From NCBI GenBank assembly GCA_944385265.1, contig CALWWO010000046.1, positions 1 to 9,235 on the forward strand: 9,235 nt of DNA. The letters run 5' to 3'. The stretch is from an uncultured Oscillospiraceae bacterium. Lineage in GTDB: Bacteria; Bacillota_A; Clostridia; Oscillospirales; Oscillospiraceae. Under the pieces are notes generated by a model. That model was not told the origin of the DNA. It worked only from the letters and a program-made list of their open reading frames with translations, and made no database searches. Numbering within the stretch: the first letter of the stretch is position 1; each line of letters starts with the position of its first letter. Shown piece after piece: positions 1 to 6,916 of this stretch. A program made the position numbers and the translations under genes.

Positions 1-389
1 AACAGCGTTTTTCCGCTGCCAGTAGGACCGATCATTAAGATATTACTCTTCTGCAGCACGACATCGTCTTCGTTTCCGCCGTACAGTATGCGTTTATAGT
101 GATTATAGACAGCTACGGAAAGAGCAATCTTTGCCTGCTCCTGTCCGACTATATAATCGTCCATAAAAGCTTTTATTTCCGCCGGCTTGGGTAATCTATC
201 CCGCTGAATAAAATCATTGTGATAGTTCATTTCCTCAACAGGGATCATATCGTCGCCCAAGATCATAACGCATTTTTCAACGCATTCGTTGCAAATATAT
301 GCATTGTTACCGCCCAACAGGCGGTCGACCTGATCCTGAGATTTTCCGCAGAAATTACAGCGTATTATTTTTTCCTCATTTTTCGCCAT
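1..389 (-). CDS. clpX: ATP-dependent Clp protease ATP-binding subunit ClpX, N-terminal part (cut by window edge)
   Basis: ClpX is the AAA+ unfoldase that recognises substrates and feeds them into the ClpP chamber in the cytoplasm. About 129 codons are present, from ATG at 387-389; the rest lies beyond base 1. The N-terminal zinc-binding domain is intact, with Cys11, Cys14, Cys33 and Cys36 in the C-x2-C-x18-C-x2-C spacing of the family. The AAA+ core begins around residue 80 ([21 protein letters not shown]), and the Walker A motif GPTGSGKT falls at residues 121-128, at the very edge. The start is supported by AAAGGA (397-402) seven bases upstream. It sits 27 bases behind clpP with no terminator between, so the two are almost certainly cotranscribed, which matches the tig-clpP-clpX order in many Clostridia. 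Identity is very secure; completeness of the rest cannot be judged. Confidence 0.97.
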   Translation of the reverse strand, partial: MAKNEEKIIRCNFCGKSQDQVDRLLGGNNAYICNECVEKCVMILGDDMIPVEEMNYHNDFIQRDRLPKPAEIKAFMDDYIVGQEQAKIALSVAVYNHYKRILYGGNEDDVVLQKSNILMIGPTGSGKTL

Positions 390-416
390 AATTTTTTCCT
401 TTCAAGGACTTTAATA

Positions 417-998
417 TTAGCGCTTGGTTATTACTTTATCGACAAGCCCAAATTCTCTTGCTTCTTCAGCGGTCATAAAATTATCTCTTTCACACGCCGC
501 TTTTACTACATCTATCGGCTTACCTGTATTTTCAGCTAAAATTCGATTGAGGTTATCCTTAACCTTGAGAATATTTTCGGCATGTATCTGGATATCAGTC
601 GCCTGTCCTCTGAAACCGCCGGAAGGCTGGTGTATCATGATCTCAGAATTCGGCAGAGCAAGTCTCTTGCCCTTGGCGCCGGAGGAGAGCAGGAAAGCTC
701 CCATAGAGGCGGCAAGCCCTACGCATATCGTGGAAACGTCAGCCTTTATATACTGCATTGTATCGTAAATGGCAAGACCGGCAGTTACAGAGCCGCCAGG
801 GCTGTTGATATAAAATTGGATATCTTTATCAGGATCTTGAGCTTCCAGATAAAGAAGCTGTGCTATTACAAGGCTTGCGGTCGTATCATTCACTTCTTCG
901 CCTAAGAATACGATCCGATCATTTAAAAGACGTGAGAAGATATCATAAGAACGCTCGCCCCTTGAGGTTTGTTCTACTACATATGGTACAAGACTCAT
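417..998 (-). CDS. clpP: ATP-dependent Clp protease proteolytic subunit ClpP
   Basis: ClpP is the serine protease subunit that forms a 14-mer barrel and degrades proteins unfolded by ClpX or ClpC. The protein has 193 residues, the usual length. The catalytic triad is complete: Ser98 in GLAASMGA, His123 in MIHQPSGG and Asp172 in ERDNFM. The N-terminal axial-loop region ([20 protein letters not shown]) is typical of processed bacterial ClpP. The start is supported by AAAGGAG (1008-1014) nine bases upstream. It lies between tig (69-base gap) and clpX (27-base gap). I saw no strong promoter in the tig-clpP gap, and no CtsR heptad repeats, so expression probably comes from the tig promoter. The shorter open frames on the opposite strand here are shadows. 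Confidence 0.98.
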   Translation of the reverse strand: MSLVPYVVEQTSRGERSYDIFSRLLNDRIVFLGEEVNDTTASLVIAQLLYLEAQDPDKDIQFYINSPGGSVTAGLAIYDTMQYIKADVSTICVGLAASMGAFLLSSGAKGKRLALPNSEIMIHQPSGGFRGQATDIQIHAENILKVKDNLNRILAENTGKPIDVVKAACERDNFMTAEEAREFGLVDKVITKR

Positions 999-1067
999 TA
1001 TTATTTGCTCCTTTCAGATAAAACTCAAAAAATCATACACAAAGATACTGTCCAAAGTTATAGGTAT

Positions 1068-2426
1068 CTATTCTGCTTCTTTTGCTTGCTCCGTCTCAGC
1101 TTCGGTTGCGACTTCAGCTTCGTCTTCGGCTTTTGTATCCGATTCTGTTTCCTGTTCCTCAACAGCGCTGGAAAAGACGAGTTCCTCCGCCTTTGCAAGC
1201 TTTATTTGATGACGTACATCGTCTTCGGCAATGGCTTTTTTGACCGTTTCAAGATCGACATTGTACTGCTCGGACATTTTTTTATAATTTTCTTCGATGT
1301 CATCATCTGTTATTTCAAAGTTTTCAAGCTCCGCTATCTTTTCAAACGCGAGGTCTGCTTTAATCTGTTTTTCGACGTTGGGACGTAAATCAGCGATAAA
1401 GTCGTTAAGATTCGTTCCCATAAGCTGCAGATATGCGTTAAAGTCGATACCCTGGGCGGAAAGATTATTGTTATATCCCTGAATAGTGTTCTGAACCTGC
1501 ATATCGATCATCGCGTCAGGTACTTCACATTCCATACCGTCGATTATCTTTGTCAAAACAGCGTTCTTGAATTCACGGTCGGCATTTTCGGATTTTACAG
1601 CCGCAAGTCTTTCCTTGATGCTGTTTTTATACTCCGCAATAGTGTCAAACTCCGAAACGTCCTTTGCAAATTCATCGTCCGCCTCGGGAAGAATGCTCTC
1701 TTTTACTTCATGGACTTTGATTTTAAAGACGACGTCCTTACCGGCAAGATCGGGCGCGTAATTTTCGGGGAATGTAATATCTATATCCTTTTCATCGCCG
1801 GCTGACATACCTACGATCTGATCTTCAAAGCCCGGGACAAAAGCGCCTGAGCCGAGTTCAAGATCATACTTCTCAGCTTTGCCGCCTGCAAAGGCGACGC
1901 CGTCAAGATAGCCGTCATAGTCTATGCATACAGTATCGCCTATCGCAGCGGCGCGGTCAACAGCCTGTATACGTGCATTGCGCTTGCGAACTGCGTCAAG
2001 CTCTGTGTTGATATCATCTTCGGTGACCTCTGTGCTTGGCTTTACTGCTGAAATACCTTTGTATTCACCGAGCGTTACCTCAGGATAAACGGCAGTTTCA
2101 AACTTGATAGTCACGGTCTTATCGTCGGCAATATTAACGTCAAGAATCGCCGGCTGCCCAACAGCATTGAGCTTGTTTTCTGTGACAGCGAATTCATAAG
2201 ACTGGGGGTATATTATTTCCAAAGCGTCCTCATAAAACACTTTTTCGCCATAAATCCCCTCAACAATCTTTCTGGGCGCTTTACCCTTTCTGAAGCCGGG
2301 GATGTTGATTTTATTTTTATTGTTTTTATATGCGGTGTTTATAGCGCTTTCGAACTCTTCAGCGGTAACTTCAACGGTAATCTCCACCTGATTTTTTTCT
2401 TTCTTTTCAAAATTCTTTATATTCAC
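1068..2426 (-). CDS. tig: Trigger factor (ribosome-associated chaperone and prolyl isomerase)
   Basis: Trigger factor binds near the ribosome exit tunnel and protects nascent chains. I choose a GTG start at 2424-2426, giving 452 residues. AGGAGG (2435-2440) lies eight bases upstream of this GTG, and the protein then begins NIKNFEKKEKN, as the family does. An in-frame ATG at 2448-2450 is open but has no ribosome binding site and is only about 14 bases from the predicted transcription start. In the 452-residue numbering, the ribosome-binding signature GFRKGKAP is at 44-51, the FKBP-type isomerase domain at about 160-242, and the helical chaperone domain fills most of the rest. The last ~31 residues are an acidic tail (14 Asp/Glu, only two Lys). 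It is the first gene of the likely tig-clpP-clpX operon. Confidence 0.96.
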   Translation of the reverse strand: MNIKNFEKKEKNQVEITVEVTAEEFESAINTAYKNNKNKINIPGFRKGKAPRKIVEGIYGEKVFYEDALEIIYPQSYEFAVTENKLNAVGQPAILDVNIADDKTVTIKFETAVYPEVTLGEYKGISAVKPSTEVTEDDINTELDAVRKRNARIQAVDRAAAIGDTVCIDYDGYLDGVAFAGGKAEKYDLELGSGAFVPGFEDQIVGMSAGDEKDIDITFPENYAPDLAGKDVVFKIKVHEVKESILPEADDEFAKDVSEFDTIAEYKNSIKERLAAVKSENADREFKNAVLTKIIDGMECEVPDAMIDMQVQNTIQGYNNNLSAQGIDFNAYLQLMGTNLNDFIADLRPNVEKQIKADLAFEKIAELENFEITDDDIEENYKKMSEQYNVDLETVKKAIAEDDVRHQIKLAKAEELVFSSAVEEQETESDTKAEDEAEVATEAETEQAKEAE

Positions 2427-2434
2427 TGTCTTGT

Positions 2435-2440
2435 CCTCCT
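2435..2440 (-). promoter_or_regulatory. Ribosome binding site that fixes the tig start
   Basis: A perfect AGGAGG on the minus strand stands eight bases before GTG 2424-2426. It lies inside the longer reading frame that begins at ATG 2450, so it argues that the GTG, not the ATG, is the true tig start. Confidence 0.85.
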
Positions 2441-2470
2441 GTTGTTGCATTTAATAGGCATACGTGTTGC

Positions 2471-2499
2471 ATTATAGCAGAATAAGCTAATAAATGCAA
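2471..2499 (-). promoter_or_regulatory. Sigma-A-type promoter for tig-clpP-clpX
   Basis: On the minus strand, TTGCAT (2494-2499) and a perfect TATAAT (2471-2476) are separated by 17 bases, the optimal spacing. Transcription should begin near 2464, giving a leader of about 38 bases to the GTG of tig. The -35 box overlaps one arm of an inverted repeat (2496-2519). I saw no CIRCE element (HrcA) or CtsR repeats here. Confidence 0.8.
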
Positions 2500-2519
2500 A
2501 TATTTCTTTATATATTTGC
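2496..2519. repeat. 8-bp inverted repeat overlapping the tig -35 box
   Basis: Perfect arms GCAAATAT (2496-2503) and ATATTTGC (2512-2519) flank an 8-base spacer. Read on the minus strand it follows the metallophosphoesterase stop by about ten bases and leads into ATTTATT, so it could be a weak terminator for that gene. It also overlaps the tig -35 box and could be an operator. The AT-rich stem and broken U-tract make either reading uncertain. Confidence 0.45.
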
Positions 2520-2529
2520 GGGGTTTTAT

Positions 2530-3216
2530 TTATTTTATTAAAACGGGCTCAAATCCGATGTAATCTGCTGAAACCATTGTATAATTGATACCATCGACCA
2601 TTCCCTCCACAGCGAACTTATGACCATGTCCATGTATATGACCGTACCAGCATGACTTTACGCCGTATTTTTTCATGACGCAGATTATTTCGTTGCACAC
2701 ATAGTTATTGTATCTGGGCGGATAATGGAAAAAGCAGAGCTTTTCTTCACGATCACCTGCTGCCTGAAGCGATCGCTCCAGCCGCATGATCTCTCTGTTC
2801 ATTATCTTTTTATCGCTTTCGGCTCCGGTCTCCTCTTCATAAAACCAACCTCTTGTGCCGCATATCGCGCTTCCTTGATAAAAAAAACAATTATTATGCA
2901 GGATGCTGATTGTTTTAATATCGTTTTGTTCAAAAAAATTGTATGTTTTCGTCGCCGTGGTCCACCAATAATCGTGATTGCCTTTAAGTATGATTTTTTT
3001 ACCCGGCAAATTGTCGATAAAACGAAAATCCTCAAGGCTTTTTTCAAGAGACATGCTCCATGTAATATCTCCACAAATTACGCACACGTCGTCATCTGTA
3101 AGCTTTGAAAAGCCTTTTTTCAGACGCTCAACATAATTTTGCCACAGCGGACCGAATACATCCATCGGCTTGTCCGCCTCAAAAGAAAGATGCAGATCCC
3201 CTATTGCATAAAGCAT
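2530..3216 (-). CDS. Calcineurin-like metallophosphoesterase
   Basis: This 228-residue protein is a predicted cytoplasmic phosphohydrolase of the calcineurin-like superfamily; its substrate is not known. All metal-binding blocks are present in order: GDLHLS with Asp7 and His9, GDITWS with Asp50, GNHDYWW with Asn80 and His81, His164 in FFHYPP, and GHIHGHGH with His193 and His195. The GNHDYWW and GHIHGHGHK blocks resemble the small Clostridia/Firmicutes group I associate with COG1768, from memory. There is no signal peptide or membrane segment. The start is supported by GGAGGTG (3221-3227) just upstream. It is transcribed away from the DUF1540 gene across a 76-base shared upstream region and ends 80 bases before the tig ATG/promoter area. 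It could be a phosphodiesterase or phosphatase; the sequence does not decide. Confidence 0.9.
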   Translation of the reverse strand: MLYAIGDLHLSFEADKPMDVFGPLWQNYVERLKKGFSKLTDDDVCVICGDITWSMSLEKSLEDFRFIDNLPGKKIILKGNHDYWWTTATKTYNFFEQNDIKTISILHNNCFFYQGSAICGTRGWFYEEETGAESDKKIMNREIMRLERSLQAAGDREEKLCFFHYPPRYNNYVCNEIICVMKKYGVKSCWYGHIHGHGHKFAVEGMVDGINYTMVSADYIGFEPVLIK

Positions 3217-3231
3217 GTCCCACCTCCGATA

Positions 3232-3264
3232 GAATATATGCTCTTTTTAAGGTAATACTATAAT
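3232..3264 (+). promoter_or_regulatory. Candidate promoter of the DUF1540 gene (forespore sigma-F/G-like, or sigma-A -10)
   Basis: GAATA (3232-3236), 17 bases, then AATACTA (3254-3260) resembles the Bacillus sigma-G consensus (GHATR ... CATNHTA) with one mismatch. GGTAATACTA (3251-3260) also fits the sigma-F -10 pattern GGNRANANTW. A perfect TATAAT at 3259-3264 is an alternative sigma-A -10, but no good -35 lies 16-18 bases before it. All options place the transcript start shortly before the ribosome binding site. AT-rich DNA produces such matches by chance, so this is a hypothesis. Confidence 0.4.
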
Positions 3265-3292
3265 TGCAATAACGAAAAAGGAGCAGTGAAAA

Positions 3293-3469
3293 ATGGATAA
3301 ATTTTTTGAAGGTAAACTTCCCGGCGTAGGCTGTGACGTAGTGAGCTGCAAATATCATTCAAATGATAATTGCTGCTGCGCCAGCTCCATCCAGGTTGAA
3401 TCGCACAATGCGGTAAGAAAAGGCGAAACTTTCTGCGGCACATTCAGCCCAAAAACGACAGCTGAGTAA
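3293..3469 (+). CDS. Small Cys-rich DUF1540 protein
   Basis: This is the only plus-strand gene, 58 residues from ATG 3293 to TAA 3469. Cysteines fall at 14, 19, 27, 28, 29 and 48. The pattern C-x-V-x-x-C, then YH and N, then C-A-x-x-I-x-V, and finally TFCGTF near the C-terminus matches the DUF1540 signature, a family of small putative metal-binding proteins common in Clostridia with no established function. The start is supported by AAGGAG (3278-3283) nine bases upstream. Codons 27-29 are three consecutive TGC. It converges on thrC across a long hairpin and diverges from the metallophosphoesterase. It has no signal peptide. The opposite-strand reading frame covering this region has no family signature and no ribosome binding site, and I regard it as a shadow. 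The cysteines suggest zinc or iron binding, which is inference. Confidence 0.88.
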   Translation: MDKFFEGKLPGVGCDVVSCKYHSNDNCCCASSIQVESHNAVRKGETFCGTFSPKTTAE

Positions 3470-3474
3470 TTTCT

Positions 3475-3510
3475 CCGCCATACTTTGGCACGAACGCCAA
3501 AGTATGGCGG
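3475..3510. terminator. Perfect 15-bp hairpin between convergent genes
   Basis: Arms 3475-3489 (CCGCCATACTTTGGC) and 3496-3510 are exactly complementary around the 6-base loop ACGAAC. It starts six bases after the DUF1540 stop (plus strand) and lies eight bases past the thrC stop (minus strand), so it is well placed as a shared bidirectional terminator. Neither flank has a clean U-tract: TACATAATTTATTT on one side and AGAAATTACTC on the other. It may instead be a dispersed REP-like element or a 3'-end stabiliser. Confidence 0.65.
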
Positions 3511-3518
3511 TACATAAT

Positions 3519-5009
3519 TTATTTAATCAAAAAGCTTTCCACGACGTTCATCATTTTGTCCTTTTCGACGCTTTGCGTAAATCTCTCTTTCTGCTCTTTG
3601 AGGGACATGAGCGGGAGAGGGGCTTTCACACCAGACACCTCGGCTAGCTTATCGATAAGCTCAAGTCCAGAGAGATCGTATTTTTTGCCGAGTGCTTCCA
3701 AAACCGCTTCGCAGAATTTAAACGGACTTGCAGTAGACGCTATAACAGCCTGTGTATCGTCTCCGCTGGTTTTTCTGTATTCCTGGAGCACGTGATATCC
3801 CACCGCAGTATGCGTATCGATGAGATAGTTGTACTTTTTGAAAACTTCGCTTATAGCGTTTTTTGTTTGCTCGTCGTTACAGAAGCCGGACGCGAAATCC
3901 GCAGCCACAGTTTTATAAATATTATCGGCGACGGTATATGTCCCGCCAGAATTGAGCTTCTGCATATACCCACTGATGAGTTTATCGTTGTGTCCTGATA
4001 TTTCAAACAGAAGCCTTTCAAGATTGCTTGACACCAGAATATCCATCGACGGCGAGATCGTAGTATAAAAATCTCGATTTTTATTATATGTGCCAGTATT
4101 TATAAAGTCAGTGAGCACGTTATTTGAATTAGAGGCGCATATCAGCTTGCTGACAGGAAGACCAATGGATTTTGCGTAGTACCCTGCCAAAATGTTGCCA
4201 AAGTTTCCAGTAGGAACGCAGAAATTCACTTTATCTCCATTTGATATCTTGCCGCTGTTTATAAGGTCGCAGTAGGCAGAGACATAGTACACTATCTGCG
4301 GAAGCAGCCGTCCCCAGTTGATAGAGTTTGCAGATGAAAGGAAATATCCATTTTCAGAGAGCTTTTCCCTTAACTGTTCGTCAGAGAATATATATTTCAC
4401 ACCCGTTTGAGTATCGTCAAAATTGCCTACCACAGAGCAGACATTGACATTTTCGCCTTTTTGAGACGTCATCTGAAGCTTTTGTATATCGGACACACCG
4501 TCCTTCGGGAAGAAAACGATGATTTTCGTGCGGTCAACGTCGCAGAATCCTTCAAGAGCAGCTTTTCCTGTGTCGCCGGAGGTTGCTGTCAGGATGCAGA
4601 CCTCTCTCTCCTCACCCGTTTTTATAAGTGCCGAGGTGAGGAAATACGGAAGCACCTGCAAAGCCATATCCTTAAATGCACATGTCGGTCCATGCCACAG
4701 TTCAAGAAAGCTGGTATTTTCGTTTATTGAGCGCACGGGAGCAATATCGGGAGTGTCAAAATTTTTGTTATTATAGGCTTTTGTGGCGATGTCCTTTAAT
4801 TCGTCAACGGAATAATCCTCCAAAAACATACTCATTATATAAACGGCTCTCTGCTGGTAAGTCATTTTGCACAGCGCCTCGACTGCGTTGCTCTTCAGAA
4901 CAGGCAGCGTCTCCGGAACGAAAAGTCCGCCGTCATGGGAAAGACCCATCGCGATTACTTCGGCAGAGGTTAGCTTGATTTTACTGTTTCTTGTGCTGAT
5001 GTACTGCAT
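3519..5009 (-). CDS. thrC: Threonine synthase
   Basis: Threonine synthase is the PLP enzyme that converts O-phosphohomoserine to threonine and phosphate, the last step of threonine synthesis. The protein has 496 residues, normal for the long bacterial type. Visible family features are the N-terminal SHDGGLFVPE (24-33), the PLP lysine Lys113 in HGPTCAFKDMA, the phosphate-binding TSGDTGKAA (143-151), NSINWGRLLPQ (228-238) and PTGNFGN (266-272). ATG 5007-5009 is preceded by GAGAGG (5020-5025) about ten bases upstream. It follows yraN by 24 bases with no terminator and is probably the last gene of the lepB operon, ahead of the hairpin at 3475-3510. No other threonine-pathway gene is in view, and no T-box or other amino-acid-responsive leader fits in the 24-base gap. 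Confidence 0.97.
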   Translation of the reverse strand: MQYISTRNSKIKLTSAEVIAMGLSHDGGLFVPETLPVLKSNAVEALCKMTYQQRAVYIMSMFLEDYSVDELKDIATKAYNNKNFDTPDIAPVRSINENTSFLELWHGPTCAFKDMALQVLPYFLTSALIKTGEEREVCILTATSGDTGKAALEGFCDVDRTKIIVFFPKDGVSDIQKLQMTSQKGENVNVCSVVGNFDDTQTGVKYIFSDEQLREKLSENGYFLSSANSINWGRLLPQIVYYVSAYCDLINSGKISNGDKVNFCVPTGNFGNILAGYYAKSIGLPVSKLICASNSNNVLTDFINTGTYNKNRDFYTTISPSMDILVSSNLERLLFEISGHNDKLISGYMQKLNSGGTYTVADNIYKTVAADFASGFCNDEQTKNAISEVFKKYNYLIDTHTAVGYHVLQEYRKTSGDDTQAVIASTASPFKFCEAVLEALGKKYDLSGLELIDKLAEVSGVKAPLPLMSLKEQKERFTQSVEKDKMMNVVESFLIK

Positions 5010-5033
5010 ATTTTATCTACCTCTCTTTTAAAT

Positions 5034-5411
5034 TTACATTTCAAATGCGTTGATAATATGATTGACAACAGGTTCATTTGTTTTTTCCCCGTTTGGAGCG
5101 TATATTTCAATCACATCAAACCTTATTTGTTTATTTGTATCGTTAGATGCCAGCCACAGCATGGCGCATTTTTTAATTTTTTCCTGCTTGCGGCGGTCCA
5201 CCGATTCCCTTGCGGCGGAAAAGTGGGCGTCTTTTCGCAGCTTAACTTCAACGAAAACAAGATATTTTCTATTTTCAGCTATTATATCGATTTCACCGAG
5301 GCGTGTACGATATCCGACGCCGATGAGCGAATATTTATTTGACCGCAAAAATTCTGCGGCTACTCTCTCGCCCCATTTTCCTAAAAGTCTACTGTCGGAT
5401 ATATTGCCCAC
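5034..5411 (-). CDS. yraN: YraN/UPF0102 family protein (putative endonuclease fold)
   Basis: This 125-residue protein belongs to the YraN (UPF0102) family, which has a restriction-endonuclease-like fold but no settled role. The PD-(D/E)xK-like core is visible: Gly39-Glu40-Ile41-Asp42, then FVEVK (53-57), then Arg74-Lys75-Gln76 and RFDVIEI (97-103). The N-terminal GKWGERVAAEFL is also typical. The start codon is GTG at 5409-5411; no in-frame ATG lies nearby. It begins four bases after the rnhB stop, and the only purine-rich stretch (GAAGGGG) runs straight into the GTG, so translation probably depends on coupling to rnhB. The rnhB-yraN neighbourhood is common in Firmicutes and supports the identity. 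Confidence 0.92.
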   Translation of the reverse strand: MGNISDSRLLGKWGERVAAEFLRSNKYSLIGVGYRTRLGEIDIIAENRKYLVFVEVKLRKDAHFSAARESVDRRKQEKIKKCAMLWLASNDTNKQIRFDVIEIYAPNGEKTNEPVVNHIINAFEM

Positions 5412-5415
5412 CCCT

Positions 5416-6021
5416 TCAGCGCAGATGACGCATCTTTTTGAGAAACGTCTTTCTGTGTATCTCAGATACGCCGAATTCTTCTATTCTTTCATAGTGTAGC
5501 CTTGTGCCATACCCTTTATGCTTTTCAAAGCCGTAGTCCGGATATTTCTTTGCCATCTCTTCCATATACCTGTCGCGGCTGACCTTTGCCAAAATCGAAG
5601 CCGCCGCAATTGAAGCAGATTTCCCGTCTCCGCCTACTATACAGATATTTTTATATTTTACGCCGGAAGAGCGGTTGCCGTCAATAAGTGCGATTTCCGG
5701 CGCAGGAGAGAGTTTTGCGATAGCTCTGTTCATAGCGAGAAACGTGGCGTTTAGAATATTGAGTTCATCTATTTCCTGCTCGGATGCGGAGGCGATACCG
5801 TACGTCACCGCTTTATCGACTATTGTATCAAAAAGCTTTTCTCTTTTCGCCGGCGACAGCTTTTTTGAATCGTCAAGACCGACGATGTCAAGCTCAGGCG
5901 GCAATATCACGGCGGCTGCATAAACAGGACCTGCCAGAGGTCCGCGCCCGGCTTCGTCGACGCCGCATATAAGTGTTATGCCCTGCTCAAAAAGCTCGCA
6001 TTCTATTTCCCAAAGCTGCAT
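5416..6021 (-). CDS. rnhB: Ribonuclease HII
   Basis: RNase HII cuts the RNA strand of RNA/DNA hybrids and removes single ribonucleotides misincorporated into DNA. The protein has 201 residues. The acidic active site is complete: Asp22-Glu23 in GVDEAGRGPLAGPV, Asp114 in LIDGN and Asp132 in GGDGKS. The conserved ASILAKVSRDRYM block (141-153) and HKGYGTRLH (168-176) confirm HII rather than HIII. The start is backed by GGAGG (6029-6033) seven bases upstream, which lies inside the last codons of rbgA. The gap to rbgA is two bases and to yraN four, so the three are tightly coupled. Confidence 0.97.
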   Translation of the reverse strand: MQLWEIECELFEQGITLICGVDEAGRGPLAGPVYAAAVILPPELDIVGLDDSKKLSPAKREKLFDTIVDKAVTYGIASASEQEIDELNILNATFLAMNRAIAKLSPAPEIALIDGNRSSGVKYKNICIVGGDGKSASIAAASILAKVSRDRYMEEMAKKYPDYGFEKHKGYGTRLHYERIEEFGVSEIHRKTFLKKMRHLR

Positions 6022-6023
6022 AT

Positions 6024-6890
6024 TTATTCCTCCGGAGGTAATTCGAGCGTGATTCTGCCGAGTTTTCCGCCGCGGAATTCATCTAACAGCACATTTGCCA
6101 TTCTCTCCGTATCGTACTCACCGCCGGATATAAGAAATCCCCTTCTTTGCGCTGCCGTCTCCAATAGTTCAAACCCGCTTGCATACGGATTTGGCGTGAA
6201 TTTATATCTATCCTCTATTCTGACAGGATAATACTCTCGAAGTCTCACCATAAGATTGGCTGCCAACGTCTCCGCATCAAGAATATCGTCGCGCACGGCG
6301 CCGGTAAACGCAAGATTTTCTCCGACAGTCTGATCTTCAAATTTTGGCCACAGTATACCGGGGGTATCCAAAAGTTCAAGTCCTCTTGTTACGGTTATCC
6401 ACTGTTTCCCCTTCGTTACGCCCGGCTTGTCTGAAGCGATAGCGGCTTTCCTTTTGCAGATACGGTTGATAAAGCTTGATTTCCCTACATTTGGAATACC
6501 GACTATCATTACGCGTATAGTTTTACCTGCCTGCCCCTTAGCGGCATATACGGCGAGCTTATCTTTTAAAAGATCTGTCACGGCAGCGGTGAACATATTG
6601 ACGCCTTTTCCGCTTTTTGAATCTGTCTCAAGCACGCCCATTCCCTTGTCCGAAAAATATTTGACCCATTTTTTTGTAACAGCGGCGTCAGCCTGATCGA
6701 TGCGATTTAGTATTATAAGCCTCGGCTTGTCGCCCACCAGCGAGTCCAGATCTGGATTGCGGCTGGACGCCGGTATTCTTGCGTCGATCACCTCGCAGAT
6801 AACATCTACATATTTTGTGTTTTCCGCTATCATGCGGCGCGCCTTTGTCATATGACCCGGAAACCACTGTATGTTCATATCTTCTCTCAT
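6024..6890 (-). CDS. rbgA: Ribosome biogenesis GTPase RbgA (YlqF)
   Basis: RbgA is a circularly permuted GTPase needed for late assembly of the 50S subunit in Firmicutes. The protein has 288 residues. The permuted order is clear: G4 NRID (62-65) precedes G1 GIPNVGKSS (131-139), the G2 Thr159 in PGVTKGKQW, and G3 DTPG (175-178). The N-terminal QWFPGHMTKA is the family signature. ATG 6888-6890 has AAGGTG (6898-6903) seven bases upstream. An in-frame ATG at codon 5 would give the more usual MNIQWFPGHM start but has only a weak GAGAGAAG before it. It follows lepB by 26 bases and overlaps the rnhB ribosome binding site at its 3' end. Confidence 0.96.
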   Translation of the reverse strand: MREDMNIQWFPGHMTKARRMIAENTKYVDVICEVIDARIPASSRNPDLDSLVGDKPRLIILNRIDQADAAVTKKWVKYFSDKGMGVLETDSKSGKGVNMFTAAVTDLLKDKLAVYAAKGQAGKTIRVMIVGIPNVGKSSFINRICKRKAAIASDKPGVTKGKQWITVTRGLELLDTPGILWPKFEDQTVGENLAFTGAVRDDILDAETLAANLMVRLREYYPVRIEDRYKFTPNPYASGFELLETAAQRRGFLISGGEYDTERMANVLLDEFRGGKLGRITLELPPEE

Positions 6891-6916
6891 TTTACTTCAC
6901 CTTACAGCGCGCGTAA

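Noticed and set aside
219..768. Plus-strand open frames opposite clpX and clpP
   Set aside because: They lie antisense to highly conserved genes, encode no recognisable domain and lack credible translation signals.
999..1067. Separate clpP promoter (TATGAT with TTGGAC upstream)
   Set aside because: The spacing between the two boxes is only 12 bases, and no other good -35 is present.
1043..1069. 6-bp inverted repeat AGATAC/GTATCT across the tig stop, as a terminator or clpP operator
   Set aside because: The stem is short with a 15-base loop and no U-tract; it is likely chance.
3258..3443. Minus-strand reading frame opposite the DUF1540 gene (about 61 codons)
   Set aside because: It has no family signature and no ribosome binding site, while the plus-strand frame carries the DUF1540 pattern and a good ribosome binding site.
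6029..6038. CCTCCGGAGG palindrome at the rnhB ribosome binding site as a translational switch
   Set aside because: With a 4-base loop only three pairs can form, too weak to hide the ribosome binding site.
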